In this document: piece after piece, positions 26,422 to 35,138 of the stretch
Layout: each line of letters begins with the position of its first letter
How positions within the stretch are numbered: position 1 is the stretch's first letter
NCBI RefSeq assembly: GCF_003634315.1
Contig: NZ_RBXL01000001.1
Span: 2,398,501 to 2,462,500 of the forward strand
Source of the DNA: Thiocapsa rosea
GTDB lineage: Bacteria; Pseudomonadota; Gammaproteobacteria; Chromatiales; Chromatiaceae
Direction: 5' to 3'
DNA: 64,000 nucleotides
The notes under the pieces: generated by a model
Seen by the model: the letters and a program-made list of their open reading frames with translations, nothing else
What the model was told of the DNA's origin: nothing
The model's database searches: none
Position numbers and translations under genes: made by a program

Positions 26422-27942
26422 ATGATGATCCGCATGTTTATCGATCGGTGTCGGCGGTTGACGTTGTGCGGGCTCGCACTCTTGGCCGTTGTAGCGACGT
26501 CGGTATCCACGGCGGTGTCCGCCGATCCCTTCAGTCTGCCCGATATGGGTAGCTCTTCGGACAACATGATGACCCGGTCCGCCGAGGCGCGGCTCGGCAA
26601 GCTCTTCATGCGCAGCGTGCGCAAGGCGCTGCCGGTCATGGATGATCCGCTGGCGACCAGCTATATCGAGTCGCTCGGCACGGCATTGGTCGAGGCCGAC
26701 CGGACGGCCGGCGGGAGCTTCACTTTTTTCCTGATCGACGAGCCTGTCGTGAACGCCTTCGCAGGGCCGGGCGGCTATATCGGCATCTACGGCGGTCTCG
26801 TCTTGGCGGCGGAGACCGAGAGTGAGCTTGCCGCCGTCGTGGCGCACGAGATCGCCCATGTCACCCAGCGCCATCTGATGCGCGCGTTCGAGGACCAGAG
26901 CAAGCTCAGTCTGCCGACGACGGCCCTGCTGATCGCCGCGGCCGTTCTCGGTGCCCAAGTCTCGCCCGATGCCGGGGCCGCGGCCATCGCCGGCGTGCAG
27001 GCCGCCGCACTCCAGCGACGCATCAACTTCACCCGCGACAACGAGAAGGAGGCGGATCGCATCGGGATCCAGACCCTGGCCGGCGCCGGTCACGACCCCT
27101 TTGCGATGGCCGGCTTCTTCGAGCGCCTCGCCAAGGCGACGCGTGTCTACGAGTCCAGCGCCCCGGAGTATCTGCGCACGCATCCCGTGACGGCCGACCG
27201 CATCGCCGACTCGCTCGGGCGTGCCGAGGCGTTCGGCGTGCGTCAGCGTCCGGATAGTCTGCGGTTTCAATTGACGCGCGCCAAGCTGCGCGAACGCTCC
27301 TACCGGCGTGCCGAGCAGTCCGTCGCCCATTTCGAGGACACCTTGCGCGGCGGGCGTTTTCGCGAAGAGATTGCCGAGCGTTACGGCTATGCCCTCGCGC
27401 TGCAGCGCGCGCGACGGTTCACCGAGGCGAAGCGCGAGAGCGATAAGCTGATCGCACTCCATCCGAGCCAGGCCGAGTTCGTTGTCCTGGATGCCGAGCT
27501 CGATCTCGCGCTCGGCAACAGCGCCGATGCCTTGGCGCATCTGAAACAGGCGGTGAGCCTCTTCCCCGGTCAGTGGCCTTTACGGGTCGCCTACGCGGAG
27601 GCCCTCATGTCCGCGGGTCAGCCCGCCCGTGCGGTGGACGAGCTCAAGGCCGTCGCCCGTGTGCGGCCGTCCAACGCCATGCTGTACGCTGCGCTCGTAC
27701 AGGCGGCGACCAAGGCGGGCGATCGCACGACCGTCGATCGCTATCGCGCGGAGAAGCTCTATGTCGAGGGGGATCTCGAGCCCGCCATTCGGCACCTCGA
27801 GCTGGCCTTGCGTCGGCCCGATGTCCCGTATCACGAGGCGGCACAGATCCAGGTTCGCCTCGATGCGTGGCGCGAAGAGCAGCGCGACGAGAAGCGGCGG
27901 GGCGGGAACCCCCTGCGCGCGGCGACCTCGAACGGGCGATGA
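26422..27942 (+). CDS. bepA: M48-family periplasmic metalloprotease with TPR repeats (BepA/YfgC-like)
   Basis: A 506-residue exported zinc protease. A signal peptide (about residues 10-34) precedes the M48 domain with HEIAH (142-146) and the third ligand Glu210 in NEKEADRIG. LRTHPVTADRI is followed by a C-terminal TPR region of about 240 residues (ALALQRARRFTEAK and similar). BepA repairs or degrades outer-membrane protein assembly intermediates such as LptD. Length and order match BepA. The ATG pair at 26422 lies two bases after the repeat, so the repeat may reach into the leader. Confidence 0.9.
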   Translation: MMIRMFIDRCRRLTLCGLALLAVVATSVSTAVSADPFSLPDMGSSSDNMMTRSAEARLGKLFMRSVRKALPVMDDPLATSYIESLGTALVEADRTAGGSFTFFLIDEPVVNAFAGPGGYIGIYGGLVLAAETESELAAVVAHEIAHVTQRHLMRAFEDQSKLSLPTTALLIAAAVLGAQVSPDAGAAAIAGVQAAALQRRINFTRDNEKEADRIGIQTLAGAGHDPFAMAGFFERLAKATRVYESSAPEYLRTHPVTADRIADSLGRAEAFGVRQRPDSLRFQLTRAKLRERSYRRAEQSVAHFEDTLRGGRFREEIAERYGYALALQRARRFTEAKRESDKLIALHPSQAEFVVLDAELDLALGNSADALAHLKQAVSLFPGQWPLRVAYAEALMSAGQPARAVDELKAVARVRPSNAMLYAALVQAATKAGDRTTVDRYRAEKLYVEGDLEPAIRHLELALRRPDVPYHEAAQIQVRLDAWREEQRDEKRRGGNPLRAATSNGR

Positions 27943-28093
27943 AGTGCGTTCCAAGTCCGGTAGGACTGAGGTAACATTGTCCGGGTGTTGATGTCGGGAA
28001 AGCACTCGAGCGAGCGGACGTCAATCCCGTTGGATCGGGAGGCACGTTGGATCGGTAGGCCCGTTGAAACGGCGTCCGTCGACTCAGCGCATA

Positions 28094-28285
28094 TTAAACC
28101 GCGCCCAAAGCGGTATAGGATGTTTTCGGATGGGAGCGGCCCCGGCGGGCTTGACGCCCGTTGGAGCCGGCGCCGTTTAAGATACTAAAAAATATATCAT
28201 TTTAAGCCGCGTCCCGCTAAGAGTTGTCATGCAGCAAACGTCGAGTTCATTCGAAAGTGCGCATCTCGCTCTGGACGCGGTTTAA
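28094..28285 (+). repeat. Composite repeat A2-spacer-B
   Basis: A2 (28094-28180, complete ends TTAAACCGCGCC and GGCGCCGTTTAA), a 21-nt spacer with AAAAAATATATCATT, and B (28202-28285) ending GGACGCGGTTTAA. It sits in the 612-bp gap between the protease and soxY. The rest of that gap (27943-28093 and 28286-28554) shows no gene; the soxY promoter must lie in the second part. Confidence 0.9.
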
Positions 28286-28554
28286 GATCGAAAAGATGTG
28301 GAGGAGATCACCGTTCATGCCCCACGCGAGTCGGATCGGGCCGTGAGGACTCGAACGTCCGCGCCGTCGTATCCGATTCTCGGACGAGCGCCGGCACCCG
28401 GGTCGATCGAGTTCGGCAACCCTCCCGAGTGCTTGCATGCTTGTCGAACCGGTCTATCGGGGGCGTGGGTCTGGCTTCGGCCGCACCCTCTCCCGACGCG
28501 CGCGATGCTCAATGCATCCCAGTACACCCACCCCTGCTCCATAGGAGATGTCCC

Positions 28555-29028
28555 ATGATCGATGCAAAACGTCGAATCCTGCTGAAGGGTTCACTCGCCG
28601 CCGGTACCGTCGGAGTCGCTGTCGGCGCCGGTCTGCTGTCCCCTAGCTTGGTCCTTGCGAGCTGGAACGAGGCGGCCTTCCATGCGAAGGATCTGCCGGC
28701 AGCCTTGACGAGCCTGATGGGATCGGATGCCACCGAGACCAACGAGGCGATCAAGATCAAGGCCCCGGATATCGCCGAAAACGGCGCCGTGGTGCCGGTG
28801 ACCGTCGAGACGGATATGGACGGTGTCACGTCGATCGCGATCGTCGCCGATGCGAACCAGACACCCCTGATTGCCTCGTTCGATCTCGGCGAGGGCGCCG
28901 TTCCTTTCGTTTCCACCCGGATCAAGATGGCCAAGACATCCAACGTCGTCGCCGTGGTCCAAAGTGGCGACAAGCTCTACAGCAATGCCAAGGAAGTGAA
29001 GGTCACCATCGGCGGCTGCGGCGGCTGA
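28555..29028 (+). CDS. soxY: Thiosulfate oxidation carrier protein SoxY
   Basis: A 157-residue sulfur carrier. The C-terminal GGCGG (Cys155) is the swinging arm to which Sox pathway intermediates are covalently attached. The N-terminus has a twin-arginine-type signal, with Arg6-Arg7 before a hydrophobic run ending about residue 36, so the protein is exported folded. An immunoglobulin-like body precedes the arm. ATG at 28555 follows AGGAGATG. soxZ follows 54 bp later. SoxXAB and the other Sox genes are not in the window. Stand-alone soxYZ is known in Chromatiaceae, where SoxYZ acts with separately encoded SoxAX and SoxB. Confidence 0.96.
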   Translation: MIDAKRRILLKGSLAAGTVGVAVGAGLLSPSLVLASWNEAAFHAKDLPAALTSLMGSDATETNEAIKIKAPDIAENGAVVPVTVETDMDGVTSIAIVADANQTPLIASFDLGEGAVPFVSTRIKMAKTSNVVAVVQSGDKLYSNAKEVKVTIGGCGG

Positions 29029-29082
29029 TCGAGTCGATCCCCGTAGGACACGGCACAGACACCAAATTCGAGGTATACAGAG

Positions 29083-29394
29083 ATGTCAGACATCAAGATC
29101 CGCGCCAAGCTCAAAGACGGAGAAACCGAAGTCAAGTGTTTGATGAGTCACCCGATGGAGACCGGGCTGCGTAAAGACAGCAAGACCGGCGAGCTGGTTC
29201 CTGCGCACTTCATCCAGGAAGTCGTCTGCAAATCCAAGGATCAGGTCGTGATGACCGCCAATTGGAGCGGCGGCGTGTCCAAGAACCCCTATCTGGCGTT
29301 CAAGTTCAAAGGCGGCGAGGTCGGTGATCCGATCGAGATCGCCTGGACGGACAACATGGGCGAGACTCAAACCGCGACCGACAAGATCACCTGA
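29083..29394 (+). CDS. soxZ: Thiosulfate oxidation protein SoxZ
   Basis: A 103-residue SoxZ that forms the heterodimer holding the SoxY carrier arm. Conserved stretches include SHPMETGLRKD, FIQEVVCKSKDQVVM and NPYLAFKFKGG. There is no signal peptide, as expected for a partner carried through the Tat system with SoxY. It is the second gene of a soxYZ pair. A palindrome (29413-29430, GAGCAC/GTGCTC) lies just after the stop and overlaps the end of the convergent acyltransferase gene; it lacks a T-run. Confidence 0.96.
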   Translation: MSDIKIRAKLKDGETEVKCLMSHPMETGLRKDSKTGELVPAHFIQEVVCKSKDQVVMTANWSGGVSKNPYLAFKFKGGEVGDPIEIAWTDNMGETQTATDKIT

Positions 29395-29428
29395 TCTCGG
29401 GGTCGTCCGAGCGAGCACAGGGAGGTGC

Positions 29429-30421
29429 TCACGTCACGTCACACACTCCCCGCTGTAACCGCGACACTTGCGCGAGTGACTGCCCATCTGTCAGGGGTCC
29501 GTTGTAGATCCCCGGTGCGCCGTTCGGGCGGCGTCGAAAGCGCTTGTAGGGCCAAACGTATTGCTCCGGGCAGATCGAGACGCACTGCTCGATGCCTTTG
29601 TTCAGCGCGGTTGCTGCCTCGATATCGTCCTCGCTGTCGATTCCGACAGGTGCCGGGATGCAGTGCATCCTGAAGCCCTTTCCCCCCTTCAACCGTTCCG
29701 CGAACATGAAGATCACGGGCGCGCCCGTGCGGCGCGACAGTCGGTTCACCAAGAGCATGGTAAAGGCCGGAATCCCGAAGAAGGGTGCGAAGACAGCACC
29801 TTTGTCGGCCTTGGGCTCCTGATCGGGTAGGATGCCGACGTAATCGCCGCGTTCCAGCGCTTGGACCAGTACCCGGATGCCCTTCGCCGTGATCGGCGCC
29901 AGCTCGGCGCCGCTGCGGGCGCGCGAGGCCAGGATCATGTCGTCGAGATATTTCTGCGGCTTGTAGAAGATCGCCGTCGGACCCTGTGCCGCGAGGTGTA
30001 ACCCAGCCAGCTCCCAGGCGCCCAAGTGCGGCGAGAGTACGATCAAGCCCTTGCCGTCGCGCCGCTCCAACAGCTCGCCCCCTCTGACCTCGCGGACCAG
30101 CGCGAGCACCTCATGCGCCGGGCGCAGCCACAGATGTGCGATCTCGACATAGGTCTTGCCGAACTCACGCAGATTCCGGTTGCGCAACCGGACCTGTTCC
30201 TTCGCGTCGAGCTCCGGGAAGCAGAGAGCGATATTGATCAGGGCGTTGCGTCGTTGCTTGTTCGGCCATGACCCGATCAGCAGCCCGATGCCCGAGCCGA
30301 GGCGGTGCAGCGCGCCGAGCGGCAATCGGGCCAGCAGATGCATGAGGTTGCGCACCAAGGCATCCTTCAGGCCTGCGCTGTTCGGTCGTTCGACGGATTG
30401 CGCCTTGTGTTCCAAACCCAT
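29429..30421 (-). CDS. Lysophospholipid acyltransferase, LpxL/HtrB family
   Basis: A 330-residue inner-membrane acyltransferase. The catalytic HX4E motif is HLGAWE (His132, Glu137). A membrane-anchoring N-terminal region and LPDQEPKADKGAVFAPFFG are as in lipid A secondary acyltransferases. These enzymes add lauroyl or myristoyl chains to Kdo2-lipid IVA. Some homologues act on other lipids, for example ornithine lipids, so the exact substrate is open. It is convergent to soxZ. Confidence 0.85.
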   Translation of the reverse strand: MGLEHKAQSVERPNSAGLKDALVRNLMHLLARLPLGALHRLGSGIGLLIGSWPNKQRRNALINIALCFPELDAKEQVRLRNRNLREFGKTYVEIAHLWLRPAHEVLALVREVRGGELLERRDGKGLIVLSPHLGAWELAGLHLAAQGPTAIFYKPQKYLDDMILASRARSGAELAPITAKGIRVLVQALERGDYVGILPDQEPKADKGAVFAPFFGIPAFTMLLVNRLSRRTGAPVIFMFAERLKGGKGFRMHCIPAPVGIDSEDDIEAATALNKGIEQCVSICPEQYVWPYKRFRRRPNGAPGIYNGPLTDGQSLAQVSRLQRGVCDVT

Positions 30422-30581
30422 CTCCTTTCATTCTTCGCGGCCGGCCGATCCCGGTCGGATGCGACACTGCGTCGCCTCGCGGATTCGGATGACAGATCCG
30501 AATCGCTTGATAAACTGCCGAACGCCGCCTGTCTCCACGGGCCTGTATGAACCGGGGCCGGCGCGACGACAACGACAATGA

Positions 30582-30668
30582 TTAAACCGCGCCGACTCCA
30601 ACGGTCGTGACGTCTGCCGCGGCCGATCCCATCCAAAAACATCTCATGCCGCGCCTGGCGCGGTTTAA
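30582..30668 (-). repeat. Intergenic palindromic module A2 (solo copy, reverse)
   Basis: An 87-bp A2 element with both ends intact (ATTAAACCGCGCC and GGCGCGGTTTAACC). It lies between the acyltransferase and the rhodanese gene. A short ACGACAACGAC hexanucleotide-like run precedes it (30564-30579). The rhodanese start is 22 bp after it. Confidence 0.88.
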
Positions 30669-30690
30669 CCACCAAACGAGGTACACCCGC

Positions 30691-31119
30691 GTGAACGATG
30701 ATCATCCGAGACCACTGACGCCTCAAGAGGCGTTCGAAATGCTCGAAGAACATCCCCAGGCCGTCCTGGTGGATATCCGCTCCTCAATGGAGTTTCTGTT
30801 CGTGGGCCATCCCAAGGGGGCCGTGCATGTTCCCTGGATCGACGAGCCGGATTGGGTGGTCAATCCCCACTTCGTCACCGAGATCCGCAAGCTGTTGCTT
30901 GGCGGTGCCGTCTGCGAGCCGGGCGGGTCATGTGCGCCGGTCATCCTGATCTGTCGCAGCGGCAAGCGCTCGCTCGAAGCCGGCAAAGCGCTGGTCCAGG
31001 ACGGGCTCAAGGCCGTCTATCACGTCGACGAGGGCTTCGAGGGCGATCTCGACGAGCAGCACCACAGAAGCACCCAAGGGGGTTGGCGCTTTCGTGGTCT
31101 GCCATGGGAGCAGTGTTGA
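30691..31119 (+). CDS. Single-domain rhodanese-like protein
   Basis: A 142-residue cytoplasmic rhodanese. The active-site loop is CRSGKRS with Cys88 as the sulfur-carrying residue; LVDIRSSMEF is near residues 26-35 and VHVPWI near 46-51. An extra GGAVCEPGGSC insertion adds two cysteines (75 and 81). Rhodaneses move sulfane sulfur; in this organism it could feed sulfur oxidation or Fe-S assembly. GTG at 30691 is chosen: it follows ACGAGG at 8 bp, whereas upstream codons lie within the repeat. The neighbour on the other strand is the HscB-like gene. Confidence 0.86.
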   Translation: MNDDHPRPLTPQEAFEMLEEHPQAVLVDIRSSMEFLFVGHPKGAVHVPWIDEPDWVVNPHFVTEIRKLLLGGAVCEPGGSCAPVILICRSGKRSLEAGKALVQDGLKAVYHVDEGFEGDLDEQHHRSTQGGWRFRGLPWEQC

Positions 31120-31181
31120 GCCGATAGGCTTCGGACGTCGCTCGGCCCGATCTGTCCCGGACCGGGCGACCGAGGGATGGC

Positions 31182-31754
31182 TCAGGCCCTGGACGCCAAG
31201 GCCGCTCGACGGTCCTCCGCATCGCGTCGACAGGTCCCGAGGAGTTCGAGCCGGCGCAGGATCTCGCGCGCCGCGGCTAGGTTCTGGGGCGACGGATCGG
31301 CGAGCATGCGCTGCAGATCCTTCTCCAAAGACGCACCCTCCTCTGCGAGATGGGTCAACATCCCGGCCACGGCTGCAGCCGGATCGGGCCGGCTGGTCGC
31401 CTCGTCGAGGCTCTCCCGCAGCTCGATCTCGGCCATCAGGAAGCCCCCGAGGGCGGCGTATTCGGCGGCGCTCGCGCGGCCTTCGCTGCGGCAATCCAGC
31501 AGATCGAGAAGGTAGGCAGCGCGTGCCAAGGGATCGAGCAAGGTCCGGTACGCCAGCTCGATCTCGATCGGCGACTGTTCCTGCGCCGAGCTGTTCGCCG
31601 ATCGCGAATTGCCGTAGGACGTCGCGGCGTCCCCGCCGAGCAGTGCGCGATAGCGCTCGGAGAGACGGGATTGGTCGACGACAAACCCGATCGGCAGATC
31701 GAAGAGATCGAAATAGTTTTTGGAGCCGTCCACAACGGCGGAGATCGTTGCCAC
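31182..31754 (-). CDS. HscB-like co-chaperone with degenerate J-domain
   Basis: About 190 residues resembling HscB, the J-protein that presents the IscU scaffold to HscA. The opening KNYFDLFDLPIGFVVDQSRL and the C-terminal helical domain (AYRTLLDPLARAAYLLDLL, then SLEKDLQRML) are HscB-like. The HPD tripeptide required to stimulate the Hsp70 ATPase is missing: the segment after SERYRALL reads GGDAATSYGNS. The start is uncertain; GTG at 31754 is used because the conserved part begins soon after, while the open frame continues to 31889 without sense. It follows iscR where iscS-iscU-iscA would normally be. It may be non-catalytic or on the way to decay. Confidence 0.72.
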   Translation of the reverse strand: MATISAVVDGSKNYFDLFDLPIGFVVDQSRLSERYRALLGGDAATSYGNSRSANSSAQEQSPIEIELAYRTLLDPLARAAYLLDLLDCRSEGRASAAEYAALGGFLMAEIELRESLDEATSRPDPAAAVAGMLTHLAEEGASLEKDLQRMLADPSPQNLAAAREILRRLELLGTCRRDAEDRRAALASRA

Positions 31755-31917
31755 CTGCGGCGCGCCTCGACCCGGAATCCGACAACCGAGATCGAATCCT
31801 AGTGCGTGCGGGTGACCGAAGGCAAGCGCAGCGCGTCGTTTCGGCGTAGTCGAAACGCGCCGTCGGCTCGCAAGACACAGGTCCGGCACAACGAGGCAGC
31901 GGACGCCAAGGCCCGTT

Positions 31918-32400
31918 TCAGGCGTTCGCGACGATGCGCTGAACGCCGAGCTTGACGTCGACGGCCGTGCATGTCGTCCCGGGGCGGTTACCGGTGTCGT
32001 CGCGGCGGTCCACGAGCTGCTGCAGGCTGATGTTGTTGAGATAATCGTAGATGCGGTCGCTGAGGTCGTGCCAGAGATCGTGGGTCAGGCAGGGACCGTT
32101 GTTCTGGCAGTTGTGCGCGCCGCCGCACCGGGTGGTGTCGACGTTCTCGTCGACCGCAGCGATCACCTCGGCGATATGGATGTCGGCTGCCTGGCGGGAC
32201 AGGTTATACCCGCCGCCCGGCCCCCGGACGCTGGTGACGAGTGCGCGCCGCCGAAGCTTGGCGAACAGCTGCTCGAGGTAGGACAGCGAAATGCCTTGGC
32301 GTTGGGCAATGTCGGCCAACGCGATGGGGCCTTGGCCTTGATGGATGGCTAGATCGAGCATTGCCGTGACCGCATAGCGGCCCTTCGTCGTCAGTCTCAC
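31918..32400 (-). CDS. iscR: Iron-sulfur cluster regulator IscR
   Basis: A 160-residue Rrf2-family repressor. The winged-helix part (residues 1-70) contains [20 protein letters not shown] and [11 protein letters not shown]. The cluster ligands Cys92, Cys98, Cys104 and His107 are at the same numbers as in E. coli IscR. GTG start at 32400, with GAGGCGCAC just upstream. In related bacteria iscR heads iscRSUA-hscBA-fdx; here only an HscB-like gene follows. trmJ-cysE-iscR upstream order is the usual one. It probably represses its own promoter (see 32435-32463). Confidence 0.96.
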   Translation of the reverse strand: MRLTTKGRYAVTAMLDLAIHQGQGPIALADIAQRQGISLSYLEQLFAKLRRRALVTSVRGPGGGYNLSRQAADIHIAEVIAAVDENVDTTRCGGAHNCQNNGPCLTHDLWHDLSDRIYDYLNNISLQQLVDRRDDTGNRPGTTCTAVDVKLGVQRIVANA

Positions 32401-32434
32401 GTGCGCCTCGCTCGGTGATTCGATATTTCACAGA

Positions 32435-32463
32435 ATGATACGGTACCCGACCACGGCGATCAA
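32435..32463 (-). promoter_or_regulatory. Probable sigma-70 promoter of iscR
   Basis: On the minus strand: TTGATC (-35, 32463-32458), a 17-bp spacer, TATCAT (-10, 32440-32435). Transcription would start about 28 bp before the GTG of iscR. IscR autorepression sites overlap the promoter in E. coli; the sequence GGTCGGGTACC inside the spacer is a candidate but I cannot score it. Confidence 0.6.
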
Positions 32464-32485
32464 TTAATCCCTATCGAATTTGCGA

Positions 32486-33250
32486 TTAAACGTCCGAGTC
32501 GGTTGCGGGCGGGATCTCGATCTCGTCGAGCGTGGGATCGTGCTCGAAGTGCTGCATGATGCCGCGGCTTTCGAGTGCTCGGGACATCTGCTCGACGCGC
32601 TGGTCCATGTGGTGGATGTGATCGAGCATGCGGTTGATGGCGTTGGCGATCGGGTCCGGCGCATCGCGTGTGGCGCCGTAAGCGTCGAAGCCGATGCGCT
32701 TGGCGGTGTCGGCGCGCCGGCGGGCGGTCGCGTCCTTCGCCGGCTCGATGATGCGGCCCGGGACGCCGACCACCGTCGCGCCGGCCGGAACCGATTTCAC
32801 GACCACGGCATTGGAGCCGATCCGCACGCCGTCGCCGATCAGGAGCGGCCCCAAGACCTTGGCCCCGGCGCCGACGACGACGTCGCGCCCCAAGGTCGGA
32901 TGGCGTTTGCCTTTCTGCCAGGTGGTCCCGCCCAAGGTCACCCCGTGATAGAGGGTGCAGTCCTCGCCGATCACCGCCGTTTCGCCGATCACCACGCCCA
33001 TGCCGTGATCGATGAAGAAGCGCCGGCCGATCACGGCCCCCGGATGGATCTCGATCCCGGTAAAGAGTCGTGCCAGATTGGAGATGACGCGGGCGAGCCA
33101 CTTGAGGTTGCGTTTCCACAGCCGGTGCGTCAGGCGATGCGCCAGCACGGCGTGCAGCCCCGGGTAGGTGGTGAAGACCTCGAACGCGGTGCGCGCTGCC
33201 GGATCGCGCTCGAAGACGCAGGCGATGTCTTCCTTCAATCGTTCGAACAT
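32486..33250 (-). CDS. cysE: Serine O-acetyltransferase
   Basis: A 254-residue hexapeptide-repeat transferase that makes O-acetylserine for cysteine synthesis. An N-terminal helical domain ([19 protein letters not shown]) is followed by left-handed beta-helix repeats. Catalytic residues lie in [19 protein letters not shown] and [12 protein letters not shown] at 33250 is used; the frame continues upstream through the hexanucleotide repeat as a run of Val and Asp/Asn codons that is not protein-like. It lies between trmJ and iscR on the same strand, the usual arrangement. Confidence 0.94.
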   Translation of the reverse strand: MFERLKEDIACVFERDPAARTAFEVFTTYPGLHAVLAHRLTHRLWKRNLKWLARVISNLARLFTGIEIHPGAVIGRRFFIDHGMGVVIGETAVIGEDCTLYHGVTLGGTTWQKGKRHPTLGRDVVVGAGAKVLGPLLIGDGVRIGSNAVVVKSVPAGATVVGVPGRIIEPAKDATARRRADTAKRIGFDAYGATRDAPDPIANAINRMLDHIHHMDQRVEQMSRALESRGIMQHFEHDPTLDEIEIPPATDSDV

Positions 33251-33315
33251 AAGGCAAGCCTTTGAAACATTGGGTGGAGCAGTGCAGAGATTCCGAGACC
33301 GTCCGCGATCATTTT

Positions 33316-33368
33316 CGTTGTCGTTGTCGTAATCGACTATCGATACGACGACAACGACAACGACAACG
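33316..33368. repeat. Hexanucleotide inverted repeat, (GTTGTC)n / (GACAAC)n
   Basis: CGTTGTCGTTGTCGT on the left faces its complement ACGACAACGACAACG on the right around a short AT-containing centre (AATCGACTATCGAT). It lies between trmJ and cysE. Related copies are at 38305-38375 and 58062-58120. Confidence 0.85.
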
Positions 33369-33401
33369 AACGGTTTCGACACATCGGCCGTGCTGCAAGA
33401 G

Positions 33402-34199
33402 TCAGTCAGTCGGACGCGTTGGGCGTTTGCCGCTCTTGCGCCCTTGCGCGGCGCTCAGGATGCCGCGCAGGATGTTGATCTCGACACGATCCGGGCGCGC
33501 GCGATTGAAGAGATGGCGTAGGCGCAGCAGCAGTTTCTTGGAGCTGTCTGGATCGCCGAAGCCGATGTCGCGCAGGGTGTCGGCGAGGTGAGCGTGCAGA
33601 CCCTCGAGCTCCTGCGCCGTGGCGAGATCGCGCGGGGCCTCCTCACCCGACGGCGCATGCGTCGCCGCGCGCGTCGGCTCGGGGAGGTCCTCGCGCCAAC
33701 AATGCCGGATCTCGTAGGCGAAGACCTGTGCCGCGGCCGCCAAATTCAGCGAGCTGAAGTCCGGGTTCGTCGGGATGTGAACCAGAAACTGGCAGCGCGC
33801 CAGCTCCGCATTGGTCAGGCCGGAGCTCTCGCGTCCGAGCAGCAGCGCGACCTCGCCCTCGGTCGCCTCGGCGAGGAGTTTCCGGGCCGCCTCGGGTGGC
33901 TCCAGGTTCTCCCAGTCGAGCGTGCGCCTGCGTGCGCTCGTGCCGATGACGAGCCGACACTTGGCGATGGCCGCAGGCAGGTCCGCATGGATCCCTGCGT
34001 GCTGGAGCAGGTCGTCCGCTCCGCAGGCGCGGGCCAGGGCCTCGGCATCCGGACGCTGCTTGGGTGCGACCAGCTCCAGGCGCGAGAGGCCCATGGTCTT
34101 CATGGCCCTGGCGACGGCCCCGATGTTCCCGCTGAGGGTGGGCTCGACCAGGACGAAACGGATGCGCGCGAGCGCGTTGTCGGGATTCTCTGTCATCAT
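33402..34199 (-). CDS. trmJ: tRNA (cytidine/uridine-2'-O-)-methyltransferase TrmJ
   Basis: A 265-residue SPOUT methyltransferase that 2'-O-methylates position 32 of tRNA. The N-terminal [20 protein letters not shown] is the family signature. The knotted SAM site is formed by [15 protein letters not shown] and [16 protein letters not shown]. The C-terminal extension (about residues 165-265) is typical of TrmJ. Two ATG codons in a row (34199 and 34196) can start it. It is divergent from suhB across a 74-bp gap, a conserved arrangement. Confidence 0.95.
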   Translation of the reverse strand: MMTENPDNALARIRFVLVEPTLSGNIGAVARAMKTMGLSRLELVAPKQRPDAEALARACGADDLLQHAGIHADLPAAIAKCRLVIGTSARRRTLDWENLEPPEAARKLLAEATEGEVALLLGRESSGLTNAELARCQFLVHIPTNPDFSSLNLAAAAQVFAYEIRHCWREDLPEPTRAATHAPSGEEAPRDLATAQELEGLHAHLADTLRDIGFGDPDSSKKLLLRLRHLFNRARPDRVEINILRGILSAAQGRKSGKRPTRPTD

Positions 34200-34273
34200 G
34201 GATGCAAGTTCTTCAGAACATCAGTAGATTGTCAATCTTTGATCGGTAACGCGCATCGGTTATCTTGCACACT

Positions 34274-35074
34274 ATGCAACATCCAAGCCTCAATATCGCC
34301 ATTCGCGCCGCACGCAGTGCCGGCAAGCTGCTGCTGCGCTACATGGACCGCGTCGACTCGCTGAAGATCGAGTCCAAGAGCCGCAACGACTTCGTGAGCG
34401 ACATCGATCGCGGTGCGGAGGCGATCATCATCCAAGAGCTGCGGGCGCGCTTCCCGGATCATGCGATCCTCGCCGAGGAAAGCGGCGCACAGGGTCGCGG
34501 CGATTTCCAGTGGGTCATCGATCCGCTCGACGGCACGACCAACTATCTGCACGGATTCCCGCAGTTCTCGGTCTCGATCGCGCTCAAGCACAAGGGGCAG
34601 CTCGAGTGCGGCGTGGTCTATGATCCGCTGCGCGAGGAGATGTACAGTGCCGCCCGCGGCCAGGGCGCGCAGCTGAACGATCGCAAGATCCGCGTCGCCA
34701 ATCGCCCCTCGCTCGAAGGCGCCCTGATCGGGACCGGCTTCCCCTTCCGCGATCAGCGCCACATCGACGTCTATCTGCGCATGTTCAAGGACATGACCCT
34801 GGCGACCGCAGGTCTGCGCCGGCCGGGCTCGGCGGCGCTTGATCTCGCCTATGTCGCGGCCGGACGCACCGATGGATTCTGGGAGATCGGTCTCTCAGAA
34901 TGGGATTGCGCGGCGGGCGCGCTCCTCATCGCGGAGGCCGGCGGCACCGTCACGGATCTCGCCGGCGGGAAGACCTTTCTCGAGACCGGCAATCTGATCG
35001 CCGGAAACCTCAAGGTGCATCGCGCGATGCTGGATCTGCTGACACCGCATCTTACCGAGCAGTTGAAGGCTTGA
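34274..35074 (+). CDS. suhB: Inositol-1-monophosphatase SuhB
   Basis: A 266-residue Mg2+-dependent phosphatase. Metal-site motifs are AEES (Glu68/Glu69), VIDPLDGTTNYLHGFPQ (Asp83, Asp86) and EWDCAAGALLIAEAGG. In E. coli SuhB also joins the NusA/NusG antitermination complex for rRNA transcription. ATG at 34274 gives the conserved MQHPSLNIAIRAAR opening; a TTG nine bases earlier is also open. Divergent from trmJ. Confidence 0.95.
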   Translation: MQHPSLNIAIRAARSAGKLLLRYMDRVDSLKIESKSRNDFVSDIDRGAEAIIIQELRARFPDHAILAEESGAQGRGDFQWVIDPLDGTTNYLHGFPQFSVSIALKHKGQLECGVVYDPLREEMYSAARGQGAQLNDRKIRVANRPSLEGALIGTGFPFRDQRHIDVYLRMFKDMTLATAGLRRPGSAALDLAYVAAGRTDGFWEIGLSEWDCAAGALLIAEAGGTVTDLAGGKTFLETGNLIAGNLKVHRAMLDLLTPHLTEQLKA

Positions 35075-35138
35075 ACCGACGAACCTCGGCTGGAGGGTCT
35101 AGACTTCCCGGTGGGTCAATCCAGCGGAGGAGGTCATC

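Noticed and set aside
33316-33368. Hexanucleotide runs as a CRISPR array
   Set aside because: Units are contiguous without unique spacers and form a palindrome; no cas gene is present.
33251-33382. Extended CysE start through the hexanucleotide repeat (run of Val and Asp/Asn codons)
   Set aside because: Low-complexity translation of a DNA repeat; the conserved CysE start is at 33250.
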